Assembly (NCBI GenBank): GCA_015499985.1
Contig: JAAAUF010000009.1
Coordinates: forward strand, 1-64,000
DNA from: Haplosporangium gracile
Taxonomy: Eukaryota > Mortierellomycota > Mortierellomycetes > Mortierellales > Mortierellaceae
Direction of reading: 5' to 3'
DNA: 64,000 nucleotides
The translations under genes were made by a program, and so were the position numbers. Below are positions 1-10,858 of this stretch, in pieces; the stretch's first letter is position 1, and each line of letters begins with the position of its first letter. The notes under the pieces were generated by a model, which saw only the letters and a list, made by a program, of their open reading frames with translations, was not told the origin of the DNA and did no database searches.

Positions 1-110
1 AAAAACGATAAGAGCGCTGTACTCACCAGCTGTCTATTTCTTTTCTTTGTTTCCGCCCATCCCACCACCCCTTTCTCTACACCCAAACAACACACATCCC
101 CATTGCCACC

Positions 111-2146
111 ATGGACAGAATCCCAGAACATAGGTCCCAGAACTTCAAGGCCAAGAATGCATTCAAGCCCGAGGAGCTTCGTCGCAACCGCAACGAGCTC
201 AATGTCGAGCTTCGCAAGCAGAAGCGCGAGGAGAATCTCTCTAAGCGCCGTAACCTCGCCATCGCCGCAGAGTCGGAGGAGTCGGAGGACGAGGGCATCT
301 CTGCTGCCAACCAGCAGGTAAGCAATCCGCTTAAATGAAGAAAAGGGCTTCTTCGAGCTTATCACCAACCTTCTCAACCGGCAACGTGGAACCATGTTAA
401 CTACTGTACATTAAAAGCTAATTTTTTATTGTTTTTTACCTTTTGTTACCTGTAGTTTCATGAGCAGCTCCCTGCTATGATTCAAGGAGTCATGTCTGAC
501 AACGTCGATGACCAGCTTGGCGCCACCACACAGTTCCGCAAGCTCCTCTCCAAGGAGCGCAACCCCCCTATTGACGAGGTTATCCGCTGTGGTGTCGTCC
601 CCAAGTTTGTCGAGTTCCTGCGTTCCCCTCACCCGTCTGTTCAGGTATGAAGCCGCTTTTCTTTACTGATTCGAAATGATGGCAAAGTATGAATTAATTA
701 CCTCTGTCAATATCACTCACACTTATCGTTCTTCCCTTCGAGTAGTTTGAGGCGGCTTGGGCGCTGACCAACATTGCTTCTGGATCTTCGTTCCAAACAC
801 AATACGTTATTGAGGCTGGCGCTGTCCCTTACTTTGTCGAATTGTTGAGAAGCCCTGTCGCTGATGTCAAGGAGCAGGTAAAGCACGATATTAATTGCTT
901 TGCATCGCTTTTAGTGTTTATCTAGCTTTTACGCAGCAATAATCTGACATTACGTTCTGTTCACTGTAATTAATAGGCCGTTTGGGCTCTTGGAAATATT
1001 GCAGGAGACAGTCCCCGCTGCCGTGATATTGTCTTGAGCGAGAATGCCTTGGCCCCTCTCCTCGCCCTTCTTCACGAGAACAACAAGCTGTCGATGCTGA
1101 GAAATGCCACATGGACTCTTTCTAACTTTTGCCGTGGCAAGAACCCCCCACCAGATTGGGAGTTGGTAAGCACGGATGCCCCATTTAACTTGATGGCATA
1201 ATCAATACTGTTGTTTTGTTCTGATTTCCTAATACCCCCTTTCCTGCAATTTTTTTAGATTTCGCCCGCTTTGAGCGTCCTCGCCAAGCTGATTCATTCC
1301 AGCGACGATGAGGTCTTGATTGATGCCTGCTGGGCCATGTCCTACCTTTCTGACGGATCAAACGAGAAGATCCAAGCTGTTATTGAGTCTGGTGTCTGTC
1401 GCCGTCTTGTCGAGTTGTTGATGCACCACTTACCCTCCGTTCAGACTCCCGCTCTTCGCTCGGTCGGAAACATTGTCACTGGTGACGATATTCAGACTCA
1501 GGTTGTCGTTAACTGCGGCGCCCTCCAGGCCTTGTTGGCCCTACTCTCCAGCCCTAAGGACAACATTCGCAAGGAGGCTTGCTGGACCATTTCCAACATT
1601 ACTGCAGGAACCTGTGTTCAGATTCAGGATGTCATTGACGCTAACATCATCCCTCCTCTGATCAACATCCTCCAGAACGCCGACTTCAAGACCAAAAAAG
1701 AGGCTTGCTGGGCCATCTCTAACGCCACTTCTGGAGGATTGAATAAGCCCGACCAGATCAGATATCTTGTTACTCAGGGATGCATCAAGCCCCTCTGCGA
1801 TATCTTGATCTGCATGGACAACAAGATTATCCAGGTTGCTTTGGATGGTTTGGAGAACATCTTGAAGGTCGGCGAGATGGACAAGGAGCAGACCAATGGT
1901 GTCAACCAATACAGCCTTTATATCGAGGACTGTGGCGGCATGGAGAAGGTGCATCAGTTGCAGGCACACGACAACCTCGACATCTACAAGAAGGCCTTTA
2001 CAATCATCGACACCTACTTCACTGAAGAGGATGACGAGGATCCCGAGCTGGCACCCCAGGTCGATTCCCAGACTGGCGCCTTTGCCTTCCAGGCTGGTGG
2101 CGTTCCTCAGGGAGGATTCAACTTTGACCCTAACGCAATGCAATAG
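111..2146 (+). CDS. SRP1: Importin subunit alpha (karyopherin alpha)
   Basis: Nuclear import adaptor that binds classical nuclear localisation signals and is carried through the pore by importin beta. Five exons: 111-317, 456-644, 746-877, 977-1165, 1259-2146, giving 534 residues, the usual length for the family. Residues 1-70 form a basic importin-beta-binding region ([17 protein letters not shown]) followed by an acidic linker. The rest is a row of armadillo repeats with the family signatures [23 protein letters not shown] and [13 protein letters not shown], whose Trp/Asn pairs form the NLS-binding ladder. The C-terminus is acidic and then Gly/Phe-rich, ending in FNFDPNAMQ. The start is the first ATG, in a CCACC-ATGG context, and begins the conserved IBB segment. 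All introns are short (93-141 bases). An AATAAA lies 95 bases past the stop. The identification is secure; the symbol is by orthology to yeast. Confidence 0.96.
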
Positions 2147-2241
2147 GCGGTATCATCACCGCACACATCATTAGCTCAGCCTTTTTACTTTTTTTCCCCT
2201 TCCCCCTCTGTAACACTCATTTATCCCCTCTCATGCGCTTG

Positions 2242-2247
2242 AATAAA
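2242..2247 (+). terminator. Poly(A) signal of the importin alpha gene
   Basis: AATAAA about 95 bases downstream of the importin alpha stop codon, in a T/C-rich 3' region. Likely 3'-end processing signal; no experimental support. Confidence 0.5.
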
Positions 2248-2348
2248 GAGTCCTCGTGACGCGCTTTCCCAGAATCGCTTCAACTTGTTTTATTAACTCG
2301 AGCAAGTTTACCTGCAAACCATTCAAACCTTTTTTTTGTTCCACAACC

Positions 2349-3031
2349 ATGGTAATGACAGACTTCGCTCGACTTGGCATCCTTCCTATATTCGTCAACC
2401 CCATGTGCGCTACTTGAAAGCGCCTCCATACCTATATACTGACGCCTACGATGCGGTTCCTGATGTCGAAAGTCTGAAGTAGAAGAAACCATCCGCCGGC
2501 TCTCATCCAAGAAGAATGTCCAGGGAGTTGTAGTGGTCAACCAGCTCGGCCTGATGATCAGGTCCACCTTGGAAGCTTCCCTTGGCAAGCAGTATGCAAG
2601 TCTGATGTCTGACCTTATTCGCACCGCAAGACAATCTGTCGTCCAGCTGGATTCCCAGGTAAGCTGCTAGTCGTTTTCTATTCGACTTTCTTGTCTGCTT
2701 TCAGAAGCACTTTAAAAATGATCACAGACTGGGGTACACTCTTTATAACTAGACCTGCTCTACCTTACCACGGCTACTTACCCACTTCACATGTAATAGA
2801 ACGAACTGACGTTTATGAGGATAAGGACCAAGAAACACGAGATTATGATCTGCCCAGGTGAGTGACAGTGGTGTCTTTCCTTGTTGAAATATCGTGCCTC
2901 ATGGCCAATGTCCATATGCGACGAGCTGTGCACTCACACACTTTCTACCCTCCGAATTATTATGCACTTTATGACACTTAATAGAGGGCGAGTACTTGAT
3001 GATCGTGATTCAGACCCCCGATAGTTCGTGA
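2349..3031 (+). CDS. Dynein light chain, roadblock/LC7 type
   Basis: Small subunit of cytoplasmic dynein that dimerises and binds the dynein intermediate chain. Exons: 2349-2351, 2473-2658, 2800-2857, 2985-3031, giving 97 residues. The protein starts MSEVEETIRRL and contains VQGVVVVN, then NELTFMRIRTKKHEIM, and ends EYLMIVIQTPDSS, which matches the roadblock fold along its whole length. The first coding exon is only the ATG: an intron (GTAATG...AAAG) follows it directly in phase 0, and the second exon begins SEVEET, the usual N-terminus after the initiator Met. No other reading gives the conserved EVEET start. Internal introns carry GTAAGC and GTGAGT donors. The very short first exon is the least certain part. 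Confidence 0.88.
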
Positions 3032-3621
3032 ATGACGCCCCCATACCACGCTGTTTCACACCAGCTTGGACCTCAGAAATGACCGATTGCGATGGTCAAC
3101 ACCATACCATAGGCTCCAGCAATATCCCCCCAGCAATACAGACTTCTTTCTCCCTTGCAATACCCTTCTTTTGCTCGCTGTTCAAAGTTGTAACGTGCCG
3201 TTGTGTCTCTGGGCCCTTGTCATCCTTTCGTGGTGAGCCAGGCCCAGTTCAGCTGTAATGTTGGCAGTCACGCCCAATCCCCAAGCCTCAAGGAAAAAAA
3301 CTTGCCACTCACACCTTCAACGCGCTCTCGCTCTCTACTGTTTGTTCACCTCTTTATTCCTTCGTTTGCTCGTTTGTCTTGCCACTCAACCATCCGCTTC
3401 ATCACCACTGCACCGAAAGAAGGAAGAACGATAAACGAGTGCACCATACACTCACATCCCCAAGCAGTGAGTTTGAACATTCTACCTCTCCCCCTTCCCC
3501 AGTCTCTCTCCGTTCATACGCGCACAATCGCACAGTTTACACAAATACATTTAACCGTGGGAGGACCATCGTCTACGCCCAGATCATTCATTGCTCAAAA
3601 AAAAGTGAAAGAAAAGCGAGC
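3032..3621 (+). other. Intergenic region and 5' leader of the Ste20-like kinase
   Basis: About 590 bases between the dynein light chain stop and the kinase ATG. It is pyrimidine-rich towards the kinase (many CTCTC/TTCCTT runs from 3310 on), as in the promoters of other genes in this window. An open frame runs in from 3379 but has no protein-like composition before the ATG at 3622, so I treat it as leader. Confidence 0.5.
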
Positions 3622-6600
3622 ATGGCAGATCACCCTTTGAGCCCATGCAGTGGTACTACCACCACCCAACAGCAACAACAACCGCAACAACAACAACTAC
3701 AACCGCCACCAAATAATGTAGCTCGAGATATGTTCCCACAGCCCACTACTACTCCACCAGACGACTTCGAACAACAACACGAACTGGAGATAGAACAGCA
3801 ACGACAGTTGGAATTCCAGCAACAGCAGCAACAACTACAGTTGGATCAACAAGCTTCGTTGGAACAGCAACAGAAGCTTCACCTTGAACAGCAGCAAGAG
3901 GCTGAGCTTAATCAACAACAAGAACTACGGCGACAACAACAGGATCAGCACCAGACAGAGGAAAACGCACGGCAACTGCAGGAACAACAGTTAAAACAGC
4001 AACAGCAACAACAGCTCCAAGCTGAAGAGCAAGCACATCTACTACAACAACAACAACAACAACGCCTGCAACAACAGCAGCAACAACAGCAGCAACAACA
4101 ACAGCGACAACAACAACAACAGCAGGCGCAAGCGTTCGCTCATTCAACTCCAGCCACGTCGAATCGACCATCCCCCTTACCCTCCGCTCCCATCACTCCA
4201 TCTTTCCCTTCGTTGACTAGAAAGCCAGGAGTGAACGGCCTCATGGAACGCATGGCCTCAACCGGGTCGATTAAACGGCCGACGAGTGTCCATAGCACGT
4301 CGAGTTCCAACATAGCGTCGCATATTGGGAGCATGACCTCATCTTCGTTGAACCTTCCGGACGATTCATTTTCAAGCAATCCAGAGGATTACGACATCCG
4401 CCTTCCTATCGGTAAAAGTCGAGAAGTTTTTTTTTAATCCTCAAAGAGATCAGAGCAGTGGGTCTCAATGAAACCAAGACAGCGAGAAAGAGGTAATAGA
4501 ATGGGTTACTAACATGACCCTTTCTTTGTTGTTTACAGGATACGGCTCTTCGGCTATCGTCTACAATGCCTACTACAAGCCATTCAACAGGAGGGTTGCT
4601 ATCAAGGTCATCGACCTCGACATGTTTGAAAGGAATCAGATCGACGAGCTTCGAAGGGAGACCCAAGTCATGGCGTTGTGCAAGCACCCCAACGTCTTGC
4701 GTGTCAATGGAGCCTTTGTTGCCGACAGCAAGCTGTACATTGTCACGCCCTATCTTTCTGCCGGTAAGTCGGATCACCATGTTAATATCAATAATCACTC
4801 TCCGCGATTGTCCTTTGGTCGTTTCTCAATATGGCAAGCGTGCAAATTGACGTTAGCCATCATTCCACTCTTATTTTTTCCTGTCTAACACACTTTCCAC
4901 CTACCCATTGGCCTCCCATCGACTCCCACTGATCTTTAGGATCATGCCTTGATATCATGAAGACCGCCTATCCTGATGGCTTTGAAGAGGTCGCAATAGC
5001 AACCATTCTCAAGCAGGCCTTGCAAGGATTGGATTATCTTCACAAGAACGGACATATCCATAGGCAAGTACATCTCGGGATCTGGAGGGCACCGGCGTTC
5101 GGGATACAGCTGCAAATGATTATTTTTCTCTTTTCATGATCAGTCTTGTCAGCTGTTTGGCCTAAACACGTCCACTGTGGAATCATGGAGCATGCAGCCA
5201 CATGCAGATCAAAGGCACAACACGCATCAATTTTAAATTATCAGATGTGCGATATTTATTTTCTCTAACTTTTTTTCGCTTCTATACCCTTTACAATCCA
5301 TTTGGCATCTTGGCAACTATAGAGATGTCAAGGCAGGCAATTTGCTTGTGGACGATGACGGATCTGTTCTTTTGGCTGACTTTGGCGTTTCATCTTCGCT
5401 CATGGAGAATGGCGACCGACGTGGTCAGAGAAAAACGTTTGTCGGCACACCTTGCTGGATGGCGCCAGAGGTCATGGAGCAGGCTGGCTATGACTATAAG
5501 GCGGATATCTGGAGTTTTGGTATCACTGCCATCGAACTTGCGACTGGCCACGCCCCCTTTGCAAAGTATCCTCCCATCAAGGTAATATTTCGCCGCAGCA
5601 CGATCATATTGGCTTTGTTAGTTTCTCGCGTATTGGCATCATGACCGAGACTAACTATTACATGTATGGGTTTATAGGTCTTAATGTTGACTCTGTCAAA
5701 TGACCCACCAACACTGGACAGAGATTCGACCAAGCATCGCTACTCCAAGTTGCTCAAGGAGATGATCGACTCTTGCTTGCAGAAGGATCCTACTAGAAGG
5801 TAAACCTTAGAAAATGACCATTACGTTTGTGTGCTTCTCGCGATGATATCCTTCTAACCAATAATAATACTTTTTTTACGTTGTATGAATGTGTAGACCT
5901 ACTGCAGAGAAGCTCTTGAACCACTCGTTCTTCAAGCAGGCCAAGAAGAAGGCATACTTGGTGTCTGGTCTGTTGCACAACCTTCCGCCTATTGAGCAGA
6001 GACCCCACAAACGTAAGGATTACTCTGCGTCTGGTGTGCAATGGTGTTTCGTACCGCCATCTATTAGAAGCTAATCTACGGCCGCTCCATGGTTTTGAAT
6101 TATAGGGCAGGCGCAAAAGCCGATTGTTATCGAGAAGGGAATTTCTTGGAACTTTGATGGCGACGATGCAGCAGACTTAGAGGAAGTTCGTCGCCCACGC
6201 ACGGTTACCTTTGAGCGTCCGGATCGCCCAGTTTCGATTGCAACAACAGAGTCGACTCCCTCGACTGGAACTGCAATGACGCCAACTGCCGAGACGGCTC
6301 GCACACTCGACTCTTTGCCTGATGAAGCACCTTCTTCTCAGAGCACCACTCCATTGTCTAGTCACACAGGAGACAAACCGGTCAGGAAGTCGCGATTTGT
6401 GGTCGAAGATAGCAGCACTGCAGCTTCACCGGCTCTCCACCCGAATACCGAAGCTAATCCGTCACCGCAGGCTGGTTTGCACCACAATATGTCTTCTTTG
6501 TCGATCCAGTCTGGACAAAATCTTCAAGGATTGGGGGTCACGCCTCATGGAGTTGAGGCAGGAGGATTGCCTGAGGTGAAGAAAGGCCGATTCAGCGTCA

Positions 6601-7997
6601 AGGACACGTCTGTGACTTCATCTCCTGTCCCATCCAGTATCAAGACGATGCCCAGCGACTTGATACACTCGCCTTCTCGGAGCCTCACATCGTCACCTAT
6701 TGAGGGTCATTCGGAAGGTGTTCGTATTGTAGGCGCGTCAGAGCAAGGATCTCTCTCAGGTACCGGCAGCCAATCGACGCAACAGTAGATGTAAATCGTG
6801 GAGGCGACGACGACAAAGACGACGAAGATGCAGATGAGGATGACGACGACGTCGATGAGAACGAGAACGATGAACACGGCGAATATGATGGTGGAAATGA
6901 TATGAAGACGACGATGAGCGAAGACGACAAAATTGCGGACAAAAAAAAAAAAATAGACGATACATGCGGCGAAGAGGAACAAAGACGATCTGACGATGGT
7001 GGCTTAAAAAAAGGAAGAACGATGGATGGCCGAGCGACGACTTTAATAGTAGACAAACTCATGCTAAAAACATGCTCTTTTCCCTTTCTCTTTCTCCCTT
7101 CTCTTTGGCCCACTCTTGACTACTCTCATGTTTTTTGTGTGCATGTTTGATGATCATGAATTATATCTGCCTAGAGAGAAAGTCTCGCTTTGAGGTACAC
7201 CACACGCATGGGGGATCAGGATCGGTGGCACCATCAAGTAGTAGCAGTACAGGCCCGGGTTCGCCTGGTCATGGCACATCTCTACCAAGGGAGTCTTCAC
7301 AGTCAAGGGTTGCGGGCGACACTGGTCTGTCAAGGGACAACTCGACGACGCGGGTATCTCGATTCAGTATAGAAACAACGACTCAATCCCCACAGGAAGC
7401 AGGTACTCCCAGTGCCACCGTCTCAGCTTCGGGCACGCCCAATGCTTCACAGACTAAGCGGAGTCGGTTCCAGGTGTCCAACGTTGAAGGGGGCAGCAAA
7501 CCCAGTATCGATCACCCTGCGGGTATGTAGCATCTGTTGAAAAGGAAAATAACGTTTTCAGCGACTAGGCGAGCGGTTAATCTGACTCGATGCGTTTAAT
7601 TTTGTTTATCATGTTAGATTTTTTTGGATCTGTTCATTCGACTCCAACGACTTCGCCGACAGGATCACTCTTGCGGGGACAGCAGCCAGCGCTCCTGGAG
7701 GCATTGGGTGCTCAATCGGTTCATAACCATTTGGACACGCTTTATCGTCAGAATGAACAGCAGCGATTTGTGCTGAATGAGCTCTTTGTGGGACTAGGAC
7801 TAAAGCCTGGATTAAAGACGGGGGCACAGGAGGGAGGGCCGGTCAACAGTGGATCAGTCCATCGACAGGAGCACAGTCCGATACATTTCACGTTGGATAG
7901 ACAGCTCCAGGTTGCAGTACGGGAAAACGAGAGTTTGCGGAGGGAGAACGAAGCGTTGAAGCGGGAGCTTGACCGGTTGCGTCGGGGAGGATCGTAG
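3622..7997 (+). CDS. Ste20-family protein kinase, OSR1/SPAK (FRAY)-like
   Basis: Ser/Thr kinase of the OSR1/SPAK branch of germinal-centre kinases. Nine exons: 3622-4411, 4539-4763, 4940-5063, 5323-5581, 5678-5799, 5897-6012, 6106-6759, 7175-7522, 7618-7997, giving 1005 residues. Residues 1-260 are a polyglutamine-rich extension. The kinase domain follows: VAIKVIDL (catalytic Lys), HIHRDVKAGN catalytic loop, ADFGVS (Mg-binding DFG), then [17 protein letters not shown] and [15 protein letters not shown], which are specific to OSR1/SPAK relatives. [11 protein letters not shown] stretch after the domain resembles the PF1 segment of that family. The C-terminal third is disordered, carries five RFx[V/I] motifs and ends in a coiled coil ([21 protein letters not shown]). 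The CCT (OSR1_C) domain of animal members is not visible. Exon 3 ends at a GC donor (AG|GCAAGT). If the 6760 intron is retained, translation stops at 6788. Confidence 0.88.
3670..4134 (+). repeat. CAA/CAG-rich polyglutamine-coding tract
   Basis: About 465 bases of mixed CAA/CAG triplets with interspersed GAA, CTA and GCA codons, encoding Gln-rich sequence in the first exon of the kinase. The mixture of CAA and CAG makes it less prone to slip than a pure CAG run. Confidence 0.9.
5064..5322 (+). other. Non-canonical GC-AG intron in the kinase gene
   Basis: The exon must end in CAT-AG and resume with A-GAT-GTC-AAG to encode the invariant HRDVK catalytic loop. The only junction that fits has donor AG|GCAAGT and acceptor CTATAG|A. 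GCAAGT is the known minor U2-type donor class. No GT near 5064 keeps the frame. Confidence 0.85.
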
Positions 7998-8366
7998 AAG
8001 GCGAAGTGTGGTGGCTATGCTTGACGATGATGGTGATGGCAGTGATGATGGTGATGACGGGGTGGCAGGAAGGAGGTTTGAGGTACCGGCAGTTGAGTTG
8101 CCGCCTCTTTTCTGTCCGATCTGCCACTTGTGGAAAAATAAAATCCCTTTGCTTATTTTAAATTGAAATATTTTTCGCACTTGCCTCTTTCTTCTTTCTC
8201 TTTCTTACTTCTCATCGTCTTCCGTTCTCATCGACACTGTAGCTGTCTTCACAACTGTAGCCGTTTTGTCCATCTGCACTCCTTACTTCTCTTCCTTTCT
8301 TTCCTCCTTCCTTTCTTCCTCCCTCCTCCATTCCCTCCTCCTACAATAACAACATATAAAAACGCA
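7998..8366 (+). other. Intergenic region with poly(A) signal
   Basis: About 370 bases. AATAAA at 8137-8142 is the likely 3'-end signal of the kinase gene. From about 8170 the sequence becomes strongly pyrimidine-rich (TTTCTTCTTTCTC, CCTTCCTTTC), the likely promoter of the phospholipase gene. No coding sequence seen. Confidence 0.5.
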
Positions 8367-10544
8367 ATGTCCAACGGCACACCTCTCTCGGTCCTCACTC
8401 TCAACTGCTGGTACGTCCAGCCTCTCCTTACTCTACTCTGTCCGCCGCAACCATAAGCACAACTGCCACCAGCTCCTGTACCAAACAACGACAACAACAG
8501 CAGCAACAACAATAATCAACAGCAACAACAACAATAATCAACAGCAACAACAACAATAATCAAAAGCAACACGGGACAGGATACCAGGCACACGGACAGA
8601 ACGCCTCAGTGTATCTCGCTAATGACATTTGTCCACTCTGTCCCTTTTCCGACTGAATAGGGGACTGAAGTTTATCGCAAAAGATCGTCAGGACCGTCTG
8701 GCGGCCATTGGTCGTCACTTGGCGGATTCAACCCGTGGATACGATATTGTGGGTCTCCAGGAGGTCTGGGTTGAAGATGACTATCTCCAGATCAAGGAAC
8801 TTGTCAAGGACGTCTTGCCCTATACCAAGACGTGGGCCTCGGGTGCCTTGGGAGCTTCTGGCTTAGTCATTCTCTCTAAGTTTCCCATCGTTGCGACCTC
8901 CATGCGTCGCTTTGCACTGAATGGCGATCCCTTCAAGTTCTTCCATGGCGACTGGTATGTCGGCAAGTGTGTCGTGAGTGCGACGATTGTGCATCCTACC
9001 TGTGGCGAGATTGAGGTCTTCAACACCCATGTAAGTTTTCTAAGCTTGTTCTTGTGTCCTATCACTATCCTCGGCTCTCCCAATTGGATTATTTAGCTAT
9101 TTCCGCTTTTCCTGACAAACGGTCGCCTACTTTTCTTTTTGTTGAACTACTGATACTTGACGATACTAGCTGCACGCTGGATACGACTCCGTGGGCACCC
9201 CTGACTCCTATCTTGGATGTCGCGTTGGCGAGGCCTGGGAGATGGCTTCGCTTGTCAAAGCGGCAACCTCACAAGGCCGTCATGTTATCTCGGTAAGCAT
9301 TCACCTGGCAAAAGAGCCTCTACTATCATACGATGGGATAGCCTTGGCAGGGGAGAGAGGCTCAAGCCCCTGTTCACAATAACGAGAAACGGAGGGGGAG
9401 AAAACCTTAACAACAACACAAACAAACAGAAATAAGCAATTGCATGACTATCGATCATGCCATGCGCACGTTCGCTTTGTGAATTCATTTTTTTTCCCCC
9501 TTCACCTTTTCTTCAGCTACCAAGAGCATGACTTCTTAGCTCGTTTTTTGTTACTTGCTTTCTATCACTCGAAAAAGCAAACTCACGCCACTCTTCATTG
9601 CTAACATAATCTTTATTTCGATGAGTTGCCAATAGGTCGGAGATTACAACAGTGCTCCCAACAGTCTGGTGATCCAGCTACTGAAGAAGCAAGGAGGATT
9701 GACAGACTCATGGGACAAGATGCACCCCGAACCAAGGGATCCCATCCCCTCAGGCTTGACTCCAGAGGAAGGAGTGACCATTATGGGTGTCACCTGCGAT
9801 ACACCCCTCAACAGCTGGGCTGGACACGTCTGGCTCAACTACCTGACAAACGATCCCATCGGCGAGCGACTCGACTATGTATTTTTCAAAGAGACACCCG
9901 AGATGACCTGCACCCATGTCGAGGTTGCCTTCCGTGACCAGATCTCGGGCATTGGAGCACCCAACTCTGGCCTCAAGAACTACAGTGACCATTTCGGAGT
10001 CAATGCAAAATTCTTGCTCCAACCTGCGGTCTATCACTTCCAGAACCGGACTCTAGCTCTCAGTCTCTCGGACTCTTCGGTCTCGATGGGTGCTGGGGAT
10101 TCTTCAGCAGCGACAACAATTCACCAGGGCAAGGATCAGGAGTTCACAGTCGAGTTTCTTGAGGAGATTCTGCTGGTACTTAAGCAGCATAGAGCCAACT
10201 CGGCGGCAAAACGCAAGCTGGAGCTAACTGTGATCTTTCCTCTGATGTTGTTGGGAGTCTTCGGTATTAACATTGCGTACTTTTGGATTCAGCCTCGCTG
10301 GGCGGCGTTTATTGCATCATGGGTTGCGAGTGCGCTGTCGTCGGGCTGGATTGTTCATTTTCTATATGGACTCTTGTACGGAGGCGAGACGGCCTCAGCA
10401 TTCAACAACACGATCGCGGAGGTTCAGACGGTGCTGGATTACAAGCGGGCGACTTCATCCAAGGACCAGAAGGCTTTCTCGGTCGGTGGAGCCTCAAGGA
10501 CCAGCAGTAGCAGCCGTGGACGACAAGGGCTCTTGCAGCAATGA
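8367..10544 (+). CDS. ISC1: Inositolphosphosphingolipid phospholipase C / neutral sphingomyelinase
   Basis: Mg-dependent membrane enzyme that hydrolyses complex sphingolipids to ceramide. Exons: 8367-8410, 8661-9030, 9170-9292, 9636-10544, giving 481 residues, the usual length for Isc1. The N-terminal endonuclease/exonuclease/phosphatase fold shows LTLNCWGLK, VGLQEVW (metal-binding Glu), FNTHLHAGY, SVGDYNSAP and YSDHFGV, whose Asp/His pair is catalytic in this family. After a linker come two closely spaced hydrophobic segments near residues 385-440 (VIFPLMLLGVFGINIAYFW and SWVASALSSGWIVHFLYGLL), as in Isc1 and neutral sphingomyelinase 2. The loop reads GDYN where many relatives have GDFN or GDLN, a mild change. 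The first exon encodes only 15 residues. Neutral sphingomyelinase is the alternative name for the same family. Confidence 0.93.
8498..8563 (+). repeat. Tandem repeat of a 22-base unit in intron 1 of the phospholipase gene
   Basis: Three copies of a 22-base A/C-rich unit (CAGCAACAACAACAATAATC plus AA); the second and third are identical, the first differs slightly. The repeat lies wholly within the 250-base first intron. Confidence 0.85.
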
Positions 10545-10858
10545 GACATGTCTGCCCTCTCCTTTGATCTTGGAGAAGGCGCAATTCGGCTGATCTAAAG
10601 CAAAAGTCAAGTGTTAGTGTTTTGTTTTTTTCTCCTGCCGCCCTACCTGCCGATCTCTCTTTTTTTCCTTTATCTTTCCCACAAATAAGTCCGATAATTT
10701 TTTTACATGGCCTCATCCAAATTTTTTACATACCCTTTCAAAACTTTACAAAAATGAACATTTATCAAAGCTATCGGTGTTGATACATTATTACTGAGCT
10801 TTTTTATTCAGTCATCAAATAAGAATTATGTACAAAGGGGTTGAAAAGGATAGATAAC
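10545..10858. other. Convergent 3' region
   Basis: About 310 bases between the stops of the + strand phospholipase and the - strand hydrophilic protein. A/T-rich, with several A- and T-tracts. No gene seen. Confidence 0.5.

Noticed and set aside
2280..2624. 114-residue frame on the - strand
   Set aside because: It lies antisense to the first exons of the roadblock light chain, whose match on the + strand is clear.
4140..4379. - strand frames opposite the kinase polyGln exon, including one rich in Val
   Set aside because: They are mirror products of CAA/CAG repeats and have no protein character.
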